Below are positions 33,606-44,950 of a stretch of 64,000 bases of DNA, piece after piece. How positions within the stretch are numbered: the stretch's first letter is position 1; each line of letters begins with the position of its first letter. Under the pieces are notes generated by a model that saw only the letters and a list, made by a program, of their open reading frames with translations, had not been told where the DNA came from and did no database searches. The position numbers were made by a program, and so were the translations under genes. This stretch comes from Gigaspora rosea (taxonomy: Eukaryota > Glomeromycota > Glomeromycetes > Diversisporales > Gigasporaceae): positions 1,299 to 65,298 of the forward strand of contig QKWP01000851.1 of assembly GCA_003550325.1 (NCBI GenBank), in the 5' to 3' direction.

Positions 33606-35174
33606 TTATTTACTTCCAGGTGTTGCAATAGAATGATGACATTCTTGTCGTTTTTTATACATAAATATTCCAGCAATTACAGAACAAATTAGAATTATAC
33701 TAGCTACACTAGTAACAACAATGATTAATGTAGGTGTCAAATTAGTTGGAACTGGCGTTGATTCTTGATTGTTTATAGTTGCTACAGCAACCCAAGAGTA
33801 GTTTCTTATATCAAGAATATAAATATCGTTATTGATTGCCAGGATTTGTTGTGTTAGTTGTGATAGAATCGCACCTAAACGTGTAAATATGGGATAATAC
33901 AGCATTGTTTCGATATTTATTTATGGAATAAAAAAGATAATAAAAATGATGATTTAGTAATTACCAAATGAAATGATCATATAATTTTCATATATTGTTG
34001 CAGAATGTAATGCGAATGACGGAGGAGCATCTTTCTGAGCAATATTCGGAATAGACCATTCCCAAGTATTTATATCCAATACCATTAAATCCGGAGACGC
34101 TTGTGTACTATTTGTTGTCTCACCTCCATAAATTATAATACTCCCATTTTGTGCTAATAAAATACATGTATTTTGTTAATTACTACTTTTTTTTTTTTTT
34201 AATAATATGCATATTGATATATACTTAGAACTGCAGTATGATCTGCACGACTATCAATGCTTGCACCAGTAGTTTGCTAAAATGGTGAGAATTAGTTTAC
34301 TATTGACTAAATTTTGTATTAATGCGCTTTTATACATACTTTAGTTGACCAGGTAAAAGACTTTGTGTTGAATAATCGGACCTATATATTTGATTAATTA
34401 AAAGAAAAATTAATCACTAAAGGAATAAAAACGAACACATAGAATTATATTATTGAAAACATACCATTTTTATTTCAACTAGACGTGGAGAACCAAAAAG
34501 TGGTAATTCAACTCCACCGATATAAATTATTTCGGCAGTTGGTAATAATACAGCAGCATAAGCGGAACAAGGAAGAGGTACATTCTGGGCTATATTTAAT
34601 GTTGACCATTTCATAGTAGTAGTATCAAGCATATGCATATCATTATACATGAAAACCTTCGTGATATTAATATTGGTAACGTTACTATCAGCTCCACCAA
34701 ACATAAAAATTTTTCCATCATTATTAATTACGGCCTGCATATAGTAACGCCCCGTAAAAGAAGCATTATAATCAATAATATTAGCTGGCCTCCAATAAGA
34801 AATTTTGGAATCGAATATGTATACTTCCAAAGAGTAGAAAGGAACTGACGCAAGTGTCATGTTACCACCAATTAAAAAAACTGAAGAATTATCGATAGGA
34901 CTAACACATGAAGAAGCAAAAGCAACTGCTACAGGCAATCCTTCTTGTTCTTTATGCCATGGGAGAACAGATAAATTAAATGAATTTGATAAATCAAGAT
35001 ACATACTTCATTTGTGAAATTGTCTGCACCAACTCCACCAAAAAAATATAATTTGTTATTGACTAACGAAGAGGTCTGAGCAACTCTAGGACTAAGAAAA
35101 TCATCACAAATTACAAATAAGTTTACAAAACTTAATATAAGGAAAAAATCAAATATAATTTGGATAAGGTTCAT
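33606..35174 (-). pseudogene. Kelch-repeat membrane protein, copy A (one-base frameshift)
   Basis: Five exons on the minus strand: 35174-34465, 34381-34340, 34276-34225, 34153-33965 and 33874-33606. The second, third and fourth exons (42, 52 and 189 bp) are identical in length to those of the intact gene at 36858-38452, and all introns are GT-AG. Exon 1 starts with a signal peptide and encodes kelch strands, but one base is missing near 35001-35004, where the intact paralogue has a Trp codon (NEVWY); the frame therefore shifts after about 57 codons. The rest stays open to the shared C-terminus: one transmembrane segment, then YKKRQECHHSIATPGSK. Without the deletion it would be about 420 aa. 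It is either a very young pseudogene or a sequencing error. Confidence 0.85.
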
Positions 35175-35300
35175 ATTGATTAAGTATTGTATCTTGGAAA
35201 GTCAAGACTTTTTTTTTTATCTTATGCAGATAAAAGTCTGACATGAAAAATTATTTTTAATATTTAATATGCACAAATATTTGTGATAAAACTATTTTGA
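35175..35300 (-). promoter_or_regulatory. Conserved kelch 5' flank, copy A
   Basis: The minus strand reads a gtcagacttttatctg block, then a gtcttgactttccaagata block, then atacttaatc just before the ATG. The same blocks precede the intact gene and the remnants at 8395 and 40500. Such conservation in four copies suggests a core promoter, but it could simply reflect recent duplication. Confidence 0.5.
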
Positions 35301-35656
35301 GCCATTGATTATTAACGGAAACAAAGGTTATGCTTGTACACATACGGATTAGGGTATTTTTACTAAATATTGACATAGTGATCGGGTATTTTTGTAATAA
35401 TATTGTGTTATAAAAATTTTATAAAATATTTCCGTCCGTTTAAGGCTTGTTGAACAGAATACATATCAAAATATATTTGTACAATATTACAAGCTTCAAA
35501 AGTAAAACTATTATCGGGGAAATAAAAGCGGAAAGTTATGTAATCAAAGTGTTTGTGAAATGGAGTTGCCGGGGAAATAAAAGTGTCGAAGTAGTGAAAA
35601 TGTCGGTGAAATGTTTGTCGGGGAAATGATAATGTATTTTAGCAATTTAGTAAATT
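35301..35656. other. Intergenic, short repeats
   Basis: At 35510-35630 a ccggggaaataaaagNg motif recurs four times (cggggaaat and variants). A 60-codon open stretch over it has no support. Confidence 0.5.
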
Positions 35657-35658
35657 TA

Positions 35659-35891
35659 CAGCTGTTTTCATAATTTCTGGACCACCTAAAAATTTTTACG
35701 TTTCCCGAAACCTCTTCGATCCCGTTCTAAGAATCACCTACCTTTTCGGAAACTACTTCGCTGTCTCCGTATCGAAGTTACAAGCACAGCGAAATAGTTT
35801 CCGAAAAGGTAGGTGATTCTTAGAACGGGATCGAAGAGGTTTCGGGAAACGAAAAAATTTTTAGGTGGTCCAGAAATTATGAAAACAGCTG
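35659..35891. mobile_element. Foldback Tc1/mariner-like MITE
   Basis: Two arms of about 105 bp are inverse copies with only about two mismatches, separated by a loop of about 20 bp. They begin cagctgttttcataatttct. TA flanks both ends (35657-35658 and 35892-35893). The transcript would be a long near-perfect hairpin. It is clearly GC-richer than its surroundings. A diverged end of the same family lies at about 604-627. Confidence 0.85.
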
Positions 35892-35893
35892 TA

Positions 35894-36857
35894 ATTGCAT
35901 AAAAAAAATGGTGGGATTAAAGAATAAGGCGAAGTTAACATCCGTATTATTTATTCATCTTTTATATAACAGATTAAGTTAAGATACCCATTTATCAATT
36001 GTTAACAATCTTGAGTCCTTAAAATCGGCAAATTACGTGATATTATTAATTAAAATTTTCAGTTTTAAGAACAATTACATATACAGTATAATTAGAAACG
36101 TAAATTGGCTTTTCATTATGATTAATAGAAGATACAACATATTTAATAAATTTTATCTAAGTTATTGAAATAAATTCGATTAAATAACAGTTCTATTTCA
36201 GAATCAATTAACATTTCAGAAATTTTTCAGCTATCATCACCACGAAACCACAGGGTTTCTGCAAACCTTAATAATAGATTTGTGATTATTTACGTATCTC
36301 TATATTTGAAAATCTTTAAGATTCTCTTAAAATCGACAAATTATCTGATTTCCCACGATTTTACAAAATATCATGATCTGTAAAGGCCACATCTTTTGCA
36401 AACAGCAATAACATTCAATTTTTATCACAGTTATTTTTTGATAATGTAATGATTCTCGATTTTCGTCCTTATTTGTCGTTACATATCTCTATTTAATTAA
36501 TCACATCACGAAGTAATTATCCTTTTGTAGAACATTGAATGTTTGGTTAAAAAGAGATGTATAGTATAGCACATTCTAACCACAGATATAGAATTATATA
36601 AAATTGAACGTTATAAGGTCTCACAACAGTGAATTTATTAGAGCAATACTAGAACATCGACGAAATTGATGTATATATTATTATTATTGAGACCAAGTCT
36701 TCATTAAAAAAATTTATAGGTTATTACCATTTATTATAAAATCATTGGAGTAGATTTAAGCTAAAAAGGAAGATCTTATTTTTTAATCATGCAATAGTAT
36801 TAGTATAATGTAATATAAGATGAAATAAACTTGGTTTATTATGTATGTCGTCGATAT
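35894..36857. other. Intergenic between the two kelch copies
   Basis: The right part (from about 36165) is the 3' flank of the intact kelch gene, homologous to 32996-33605. The rest is AT-rich without features. Confidence 0.55.
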
Positions 36858-38452
36858 TTATTTACTCCCAGGAGTTGCAATATAATGACGACGTTCTTGT
36901 CGTTTTTTATACATAAAAATTCCAGCAATTGCAGATCCAATTAGAATAATACCAGCTACACTAGTAACAATAATAATCAATGTAGGTTTAGATGAACTCG
37001 GAATTCCATCATTTGTTGGATTTAGATTTGGTTCAAGTGGTCCAAGATTGTTTGTGGTTGTTGTAGTAACCCAGGTGTAGTTTCCTATATCAAGGATATA
37101 AATAGAATCTGACAGTCTTGATTGTGGTATTACCTGACCTAACGTATAAATATAGAATAATATAGCATTTGATTTGATATTTATTTTATATACTAATAAA
37201 AAAAAAAAAAAATAAAATGATGTTATATTATTACCAAATAAAATGATCATAAAATTTTCATATATTGTTGCAGAATGAAATGCGAGTGATGGGGGTGCAT
37301 TTTTCTGAGAAACATTCGGAATAGACCATTCCCAAGTATATATGTCCAATACTGCCAAATCCGGAGACACTTGCGTGGTATTTATTGTTGAACCTCCATA
37401 AATTATAATATTCCCATTTTGTGCTAATAAAATATATTATATTTGGTTAAAATAAATATATAATTGTTCTTTTTTTAAGAAATTTTATATATTTTTATGT
37501 ACTTAGGACAGCAGTATGACGTCCACGACTGTCAATACTTGCGCCAGTAGTTTGCTAAAATAGTAAAATTTAGTTTATTAACTAAATATTGTATTAGTGT
37601 ACTTTATGCATACTTTAGTAGACCAGGTAAAAGATTTCGTGTTGAATAATCGGATCTATATATTTGATTAAAAGAAATTAACGTTAAAAAATATAAAAAT
37701 AAATGCGTTGAATTATATTATTTAGATCATACCGCTTTTATATCAACTGAGCGTATAGAACCTAATAATGGTTGTTCGGACCCTCCAATATAAATTATTT
37801 CAGCAGTTGGTAATAATACAGCTGCATAAGCAGTGCAAGGAAGAGGAACGTTCTGGGATATATTTAATGTTGACCATTTCATAGTAATAATATCAAGCAT
37901 TTGCATATCGTTATACCTAATGATTGTTGTATTACTGTCATTGCTAATGTTTCCATTCCTTCCTCCAAATATGAAAATTTTTCCTTCATTATTAATTATT
38001 GCCTTCATGGAATAACGTGTGTTAAAAGAGCTATTATAACCAGTAATATTAAGACCTTTCCAAGATGAAGTATTGGGATCGAATTCATATACTTCTGAAG
38101 AATAAATAGAATCATTAATATTGGTAATAAAGTGCCTATGTCCACCTATTATAAACACTGAATTATCGATAGGACTAACACATGAAGAAGCATAACTAAT
38201 TGCTGGAGAAAATCCTTGATCTTTATGCCATGGAGGCATAGATACATTAAATGGACTTGATAAATCATGATACCATACTTCGTTTATGAAATCGTTATTT
38301 GTTTCACTAAATCCACCAAAATAATATAATTTATTATTAACTAACGAAGCTGTCTGTTCTTCTCTGGAGCTAGGATAATCATCCCCAATTACAAATAAAT
38401 TTACATGACTTAATATAAGAAAAAGATAAATTATATTTTGGATAAAATTCAT
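36858..38452 (-). CDS. Kelch-repeat type I membrane protein (intact)
   Basis: Five exons on the minus strand: 38452-37733, 37655-37614, 37554-37503, 37423-37235 and 37138-36858. All introns are GT-AG, 45-96 bp. The spliced frame is 1284 bases, 427 aa. The start is the first ATG, giving a hydrophobic signal peptide (residues 1-22, ending FVIGDD). Kelch blades are marked by Gly-Gly pairs at about 46-47, 103-104, 163-164, 223-224 and 281-282, each ending a hydrophobic strand (YYFGG, FIIGG, FIFGG, IYIGG, IIYGG), with conserved Trp about 20-30 residues later. A sixth blade ends near 335. Residues 388-411 form one transmembrane helix, then the short basic tail YKKRQERRHYIATPGSK. Many NxS/T sites fit an extracytoplasmic propeller. 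The ligand is unknown. A tandem paralogue (copy A) lies downstream. Confidence 0.9.
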
Positions 38453-38600
38453 ATCGATTAAGTATTATATCTTAGAAATTCAAGACTTTTTTCTATTGCG
38501 AACGGATAAAAGTATGGCATGAACAAAATTACCCTTCATGGGTATTATATGCACAAATACCACAGAATACATATCAAAATATATTGCTCAAGTATTACAA
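38453..38600 (-). promoter_or_regulatory. Conserved kelch 5' flank, copy B
   Basis: The minus strand has aaaaaagtcttgaatttcta, then agatataatacttaatcgat directly before the ATG. tataatac, about 15 bases upstream of the start codon, may be a TATA-like element or the transcription start region. Confidence 0.5.
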
Positions 38601-39497
38601 ACTTTGAAATGCGAAACGTAGTACAAAATACGCGACAATAAAGATTTTAATGTTAGAATAATTTTAATGTAAGAAGTAATAGGAAGGTCAGTGGAAGGTC
38701 ATTTTTCCACTGTAATTTCACTACTTTATTTTCGATCAGGATCATAGAATTGTTTTAATTCTTTCAATGTCTTGTATTTCTTTTGGTTTTGCAAGTTTCA
38801 GATAAGTGTTGATGTAAGTTCAGAGAACTTATTTTAAGGCGAAGTGAAAATATAATTCATCCGCTGTACTTATTCACGTTTTGTAGAAAGTTAATGCTAC
38901 ATGAGCGTTTTGATATATAAAAAAATTATTTGTGTACAATCGGATAATCATCTCCATATATAGGGCATTTTATCCCGGTTGCCAAATTAAGCTTAATTTA
39001 GGCGAAAACAGATAACAGCATATGTGTAAACTGTTTTCTTTTACATAATATAGTGGCGTGCATAAGTAGTGTAATCGAAACTTCCAAAGTCTGTGCTACT
39101 CACATAAGTATTAATACATTCTATGATTCTTGAGAAAAAATATGTCGGGATAATGATTAGCCGACATCGCTCATACTTTATTTGCTCCTGTAATGCAATT
39201 TATATATAGAATAAGTAGCTGAGCGACGTAGAGACGGTAATTTTCGTGATCGATCACATAAGAGCAGACTAATTTAATTCGGTGGTTTACATTACATTCC
39301 TCACTCAGAAAGGTAGGGTGAAAAAAGGAATGTATAAATAATAATCTTATCGAAAGAATATATAATAATCTATTGAAAAATTTTGGCATCGGAAATTATC
39401 GACTTTCACTCTAATTTTCGTCCCAACCTTGCTCGTCTTTTATATTCAATCATTTTCTTATCGAAATCTTTCGGACCCCTTACTTGATTCAGCCCGA
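38601..39497. other. No gene seen
   Basis: Intergenic sequence upstream of the intact kelch gene. A 72-codon open stretch (39171-39389, minus) is unsupported. Confidence 0.5.
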
Positions 39498-40498
39498 CTT
39501 ATGCTTTCTGGCCAAACCACTATTTATACATCCTAATTTTTTTTTTTTTACTAAGAGGATGAGTGAAGTCAAAAGGGGGTAATGTAAACCATCGAATTAA
39601 ATTTATCTCGCTTAATCGATCATACACTACTTTGATCGATCATTATGTATATGATTCGATCAGATGATCGAGCAAATAAGGTTCGACCTCCATCTTTACA
39701 CTAAATCTGTGCCTTGCTATTTTTTATAGGCGGGTAACCAAATTTCCGCGTCGGATCTAGGTCGACGTTCAGCCCTAGTGGCTAGCAGATTCTATAGCAA
39801 ATTATCAGCTGTACATTTTTACTTAATAATGGATATGGTTTCATTAATAAAAGTTTTAATGATCTTGGGGCAAAATTGATCAATTTCGCCCATGATTCTG
39901 ATGCACTCAGACGTTTCTGATCTGGAATTTGGTGCCCCTCCTGTATGAGATTTCTATGCTTGCAAAAGAACTCTGAGTTTTTGGCAATGATTGCGTAAGC
40001 TATCAAATAAAGTAGTTAGTTGGCAAATAAAGAAGTTATTTGCCAAATAAAGAAGTTATGTGTCAAATAAAGAAGTTAATTGCTAAATAAAGAAGTTATT
40101 TGCCAAGAAGTTATGATTGCTGAGTTATTTAGCAGGCATTATCACAATAAGCTGCCGGATGATATATTTAACATGCATTATCATTGTAAGCTGCCGGATA
40201 AAATATTTTACCTTTCGAAACTTGCGTTACTCGTTCAAAAATATTTTGATATGATTAATTCATACAGAAAAGTGGGAAATTGACAAATCTTTCCTTAAAA
40301 TTTTTTTTACATAAATCTATTTAGAATAAAATCTGGATCATTTTTCATTTAAAACACAAAAGAAGTTGTATTAAAACCATTTTGTGGCATCGCTCTTTAA
40401 CGTTTGTATAATATTTCCTTATAATTTATTATGATATTAATGAAATAAAAAAAATTGGCCTTCTTAAGTCTTTTGTTTTGCTGATTTCTTCCTGTTCT
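39498..40498. repeat. Long dispersed repeat, copy 2
   Basis: Matches 1226-2602 in direct orientation but lacks the hAT-type element of copy 1, so it preserves the empty site at about 39983-39996 (gattgcgtaagct). It contains a minisatellite of 20-bp units at about 40001-40125 and a two-copy gcaggcattatcacaataag repeat at 40130-40205. Kelch remnants begin directly after it. Confidence 0.85.
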
Positions 40499-40499
40499 C

Positions 40500-40925
40500 A
40501 GAGATTTTAGCATAATATTTTATTGTGGTCAAACATTATTTACAATAATATTTGTGAAGATTTAATATTCACGAAGATAATTTTGTTTATGCCAGACTTT
40601 TATCAGTCACAATAGAAAAAAGTCTTGACTTTCTAAGATATAATATATTTTACTTTATTTTTTTTTAGGATTTACATATTTGTAACCATAGTTACCTGTA
40701 GCCGCATTCCACAAGCTAATCAAATTTCAAGATCAGGTATAACATGAAACCAGAACAAAAAAAAATTTTTTTAAAAAAATTGGTAATAGCACCAAATTTT
40801 GACTATGAAACTATCTTCTACGTTCTAACTAAAAAATGTATTTATGCTTCCATGGCATAGAGATCAAGGAATACCTGTAGTAATTAATTATGCTTCATGT
40901 GTTAGTCCTATTGATAATTAAATTG
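40500..40925 (+). pseudogene. Kelch gene remnant with promoter (plus strand)
   Basis: 40555-40650 carries the kelch 5' flank blocks. 40852-40920 encodes LPWHRDQGIPVVINYASCVS then PIDN, equivalent to residues 72-97 of the intact gene. Between them lies half of a small TIR element (from about 40729, aagatcaggtataacatgaa), which replaced the start of the coding sequence. Confidence 0.7.
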
Positions 40926-40949
40926 CTTTTAAATGATGAAAGAGTATTT

Positions 40950-41070
40950 TGTTAAAATGGTAAAAATTAGTTTAGTATTAATTAAATATTACATTAATGT
41001 ATTTTATGCGTACTTTAGTAGTTTAGATAAAAGACTTCGTGTTGAATAATCTGATCAAATATGGTTATTT
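40950..41070 (-). pseudogene. Kelch gene fragment, exon 2 with introns (minus strand)
   Basis: The plus strand here matches the plus strand of the intact gene around 37550-37665: an intron end, gtactttagtag, then the short exon reading (minus strand) LFNTKSFT. It is therefore a minus-strand fragment, opposite to the neighbouring remnant at 40500-40925. The two come from different breakage events or an inversion. Confidence 0.65.
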
Positions 41071-41244
41071 ATGTAATAGGTTATATATACTAACAAACTT
41101 ATATTGAATTTAGAATATTAAATTTATTATATAATTTTAGTATATTTAGTATAAATAAATATAAATTATTTGTTCTAAATTTTTTAGTTTGATATATAGA
41201 AATTTTGGTATATACAAGTTCAGAATAAAAAGGGTTAACTGTAT

Positions 41245-41560
41245 ATGTGTATACATATGTATATACTAGATATGGGTCCAGACTATTTTACCGACAATCA
41301 ACTCACTGACACCCCACTGCGCCAACAATCAATTTATCGACAGGCTTTTCTTACAGACGACCAGTTCACTGAAACTCAACTTACAGACATAGCTAACTTA
41401 ACTGGCAAACTTATTTTGTCAACAATTAATTCACTGACAGCACATTTCAATGACAAGATTGATTTAGTGACAAGCTTATTTTGATGACAATATAATTCAC
41501 TGACAGTATGTTTCACTGAAAGTACATTTCCATTATGCAAAACAAAAAATTAACTTTGGG
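41245..41560. repeat. Irregular ttcactgaca repeat
   Basis: Many copies of a ttcactgacag/caattcactgac motif at 15-45-bp intervals produce an open frame of 79 codons on the plus strand. The encoded Thr/Asp-rich string is repetitive and unrecognised, so I treat it as a repeat. A coding role cannot be excluded. Confidence 0.55.
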
Positions 41561-41661
41561 TGGCTAAAATAATCTTATTCTTTTTCATTCGATGCTTTTA
41601 CTTGTTGTGAAATATATTGTCTTATAAAATACTGCCATGGTGATGTATTGCTACTCCTGAA

Positions 41662-41890
41662 CAACAAATTAGAATGTAACATGAAATCAAAGTAATTATG
41701 ATTTTTTTAAAAAAAATTGCCCATAATGCAAAGTTTTGCCTATAAACCATCTCTTGTGCTCTAACAAAAAAAATTCTTATGATATTTTGGGTTAGAAACT
41801 CTTTGATAAAATATACTACTCTAACCCTAACCTAACTCTCACCCTAATGAATTTATTTATTGTTTTGATTTCACATTGCACCAGATCTTA
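41662..41890. mobile_element. Small TIR element with telomere-like core
   Basis: The left part gaatgtaacatgaaatcaa pairs with the right part (reverse strand ggtgcaatgtgaaatcaaaa). The interior holds ctctaaccctaacctaactc at about 41818-41840. Same family as 8649-8853. Confidence 0.6.
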
Positions 41891-42097
41891 TAATATGTGC
41901 AATCATCACTATAGCAGTATTTTATTAAATTCTTGTGCCAAATATTCAATTTGCCATTTAATTTTTTTCTCCAGTGTCACCCAATAATGACTTTAATTTT
42001 TTGATAAATCTGAAAAGAAAATCCAAAGTTTTCTAATTCCATGTTATGCAAACTGAAAAAGTTAAATTAACTAATTTGTTAGTGAAATAGCATCCAC

Positions 42098-42355
42098 TTA
42101 TTTGCACAGGTAATGCAAACTCCTAGTGCAAATATTGACTATTCCATATCATGTATAAGAAAAAAAAAGTGAAAATATACAAAACTAATGTTTAAATCAA
42201 TTTTGTGTGCTAATTAAAAATGATGGGATGAAATTTTACATATAATAAACATTATTTAAATCTATAGCTTTTAATATTAAGGCCCTAACTCTAAATTTTA
42301 ATTTTATGTGCTTAGTTTATTTACAAAATTAGATTTGTGTTATCTGCACAAATAA
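42098..42355. mobile_element. TIR element, ttatttgcacaggtaa ends
   Basis: ttatttgcacaggtaa pairs with the right end (reverse strand ttatttgtgcagataa). A longer relative lies at 44455-44765 and an inverted fragment at 25010-25110. A weak ccctaactctaaa tract is present. Confidence 0.6.
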
Positions 42356-42489
42356 ATAATATTCTGTTAGTGAAATGTAGTGTCGATGAATTATATTGAC
42401 ATCAGAAAATACAGACCTCTCACAAAATAACCTTTCTAATGACTATAGCAAAACAAATAAAAATAATATTGAGCTATGAATAAATGAAA

Positions 42490-42930
42490 AAATAACCTGG
42501 TACTTGTATTTGATGAACTAGAAAACATTGAAGAACCAGGCCTGGAAGTAGAATTGTAAGAGTTGGGTAGAGCTGGGTAATATTATTATGAAACAGATAC
42601 TATAATCACCAAAATTATCAGTGATCTAACAGAAAAAAATGAAATACTCCTCTCTGAGCAGATCCTCTTTTGCTCTTTACTTGAAAAGACCAAGTTAATG
42701 AAATAATTCTTTGCTTAAATTGAGAAATATAAAGAAAGTGAAAAAAGCAAGTTCAAACTTTAAAAGCTGTTATTATTTGAGAAACTTCAGGAAGAGTTTA
42801 AAAGTGACCCCACAGTTTCTAAAGAAAATTAAAGCTTCTTTGGAATCTTGCTAAACAAATAAAATATGAAAAGGAGCTAAACGAATTTATCAAGTCTTTA
42901 AATATTAAGACCTTGTGAAATTGTACTAGG
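42490..42930 (+). pseudogene. Decayed coding sequence with TAA-only interruptions
   Basis: One frame (42509-42832) encodes a coherent, hydrophilic, probably helical protein: DELENIEEPGLEVEL, then DTIITKIISDLTEKNEILLS, then EKYKESEKSKFKL, then LLLFEKLQEEFKSDPTVSKE. It is broken by six stops, all TAA, at sites where CAA (Gln) would fit. A one-base shift near 42831 continues into KLLWNLAKQIKYEKELNEF. The family is not recognised; the composition suggests a coiled-coil protein. C-to-T change in CpA is one explanation. Confidence 0.55.
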
Positions 42931-43048
42931 CACAGTATATTTTTCTTAGTAGCTTAAATAAGCTATTAGCAGATGATTTTGACAGATTAATAAAATTGAA
43001 AACTTATGAAGTTCATTCTTAAAAGGACAGAAATATTATTGAATAGAT

Positions 43049-43581
43049 TAGTGTTCTGACCTGGGTAAGCATTACCTGGGTCACCCGTGGGAGGGCGGGT
43101 GACCTGGGTTGAATTATGGCCCACTCAGGTAGTCAACCCGTGGGTCACCCATGGGTCATCCATGTGTCACCCATATGGGTGACCTGTATGGGATGTTATT
43201 CTGCTTGCCAAAACCGGAGCTGAACCCAATAGAATACAAGTTTTTTGGTCACATAATTTTTATTACAGTATTAAATCATGCTCCAAATGAGTTTGATAGA
43301 TTGGTTGAACTGTAATGAATATTAATAAATTGGATAAAAAAAACTAACAGTGAATAGATACAATAACAATAAAATTTACTTTTTTTTAGAATTAGACTGG
43401 CCACCCTGGTGACCTGTAGCAAATTTTTTTCTATTACCTAGTGTTTACCCGGATGACCTGGGTGGCCCACCCACAGGTGTTCTATATCAAAATTTTTTTA
43501 TTACTAGTATTCACCTGGGTGACCCAGGTGACCCACTCACGGGTGACCCCCATTGGATTTTCATGACAGGTCAGAACACTA
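43049..43581. mobile_element. hAT-type MITE with gggtgaccc-rich interior
   Basis: Ends tagtgttctgacctg and its inverse. The 8-bp flanking duplication is gaatagat (43041-43048) and gaataggt (43582-43589), with one mismatch. Both subterminal regions are packed with GGGTGACCC/GGGTCACCC motifs in both orientations, a pattern expected of transposase-binding subterminal repeats. There is no ORF, so it depends on a transposase elsewhere. Confidence 0.8.
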
Positions 43582-43625
43582 GAATAGGTTTATTATTGTT
43601 GAGAACTAGAACAGTCTAAAGATAT

Positions 43626-43690
43626 TTTAGCATTTATACTTTTATACTTTTATAATTTTATACTTTTATACTTTTATACTTTTACATGTG
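43626..43690. repeat. Microsatellite (tatacttt type)
   Basis: Seven to eight consecutive tatacttt/tataatttt units. Confidence 0.85.
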
Positions 43691-44454
43691 TATATTTCTA
43701 AAAGATATATAAATTCTAGCTTTCTGACCTTTTGTACATTAGCTTTTTAGCTTAAATCCAGATTCCCTTTTTTCTTAGGAATAGTTTTATCTCTTGAATA
43801 TTGTACTTAAAATAAATAAAATATATCTTTGCCAAATAAATATTCACTTGTTTCTTGATAAATATCTAACAAACTGTTTTAGTGAAGTAACATTCTACTT
43901 GCACACCGCTTCATATCTTTTTTGATCCTTACAAAGATCCCTGTTGGCATGAATTGTATTGCAAGTACTCTATTGAAGGCTATAGTCACTTGTAACAACA
44001 CATAAAAAATACATAAAATATATACAAATATAGAACTTGTGTAATATTACACCAACTAAATGTATAATATCTTATATTTTATTTTGCTGTACTACTTATT
44101 TGTATATTTGTATTATACAAATTGTATAAATCATATATAAAACCACAACTATTGAACTTGTATAATATTATACAGTATGGGACAGCATAAAAAATCTATT
44201 CTATACATATAGGTACCAATTTTGGGTGCTTATATAATCAATCTGATTGGCTAATTTGTATAATTGATTTTAATTAGTTAAAAATCTATAATACAATTTC
44301 AACATCGACTCATCAACCCATAGATCTTTTTTTTTATAAGTCACTTCAAGTCTTATCAACTCGTAGATCTTACTTTTATAAGTTACATCTCATCAAACCT
44401 GTAGATCTTTTTTATAAGCCATTTCACTATTAATTTATCAGTTTATAATTTCTC
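43691..44454. other. No gene seen
   Basis: AT-rich. Three loose repeats of a cataagtcacttcaagtctt/ctcgtagatctt type lie at about 44310-44420. Confidence 0.5.
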
Positions 44455-44765
44455 GCATTGTTCCATTTGCGTGAGTAATACAAACTCATGAAGCCAATCA
44501 GAACGTGCAAATTTAGACTATTCCACAAAGAATCTGAACACATGTAAAAGAAGAAAAAAGAAAATACTCAAAAACTGATGTTTGATCGATCTTGGTATAC
44601 AAATTAAAAATGGCAGGAATGTAATTTTACATATAGTAAGCATCGATCTAATTATATAGCCTCTGACATTAAGGCTCTAACCCTAAATCTTTATCCACAC
44701 TTAAGCTTATTTATAAATTTGCTTTTTTTTTGGTTTGTATTAACTGGTAAAATAAGTTAAATCTT
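44455..44765. mobile_element. Relative of the 42098 TIR element
   Basis: Shares gcaaatttagactattccac, aaaaatggcaggaatgtaat and ctctaaccctaaatctttat blocks with 42098-42355. Its ends are less clear. Confidence 0.5.
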
Positions 44766-44859
44766 CAGGTTCATCTTATGTTATAGTTGGTGGTAGAATT
44801 ACTGAATTACAGCAATTACGGTATTTTACCAGTAGTAGAATTAATTGGCATAGCTGTAA

Positions 44860-44950
44860 AAATAATATGCTATAATGCCGTAACGTCATAATGCCACAAC
44901 TTCGTAATGCTGTAATGCTGCAATATTGTAATAGTACGATACCATAACTA
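44860..44950. repeat. Short gtaatgc-type tandem repeat
   Basis: Ten or so 10-12-bp units of ataatgccgta/gtaatgctgta type. Confidence 0.7.

Noticed and set aside
35447..35629. 60-codon plus-strand open frame
   Set aside because: It covers recurring ggggaaat motifs between genes, has no domain, and is not conserved near the other kelch copies.
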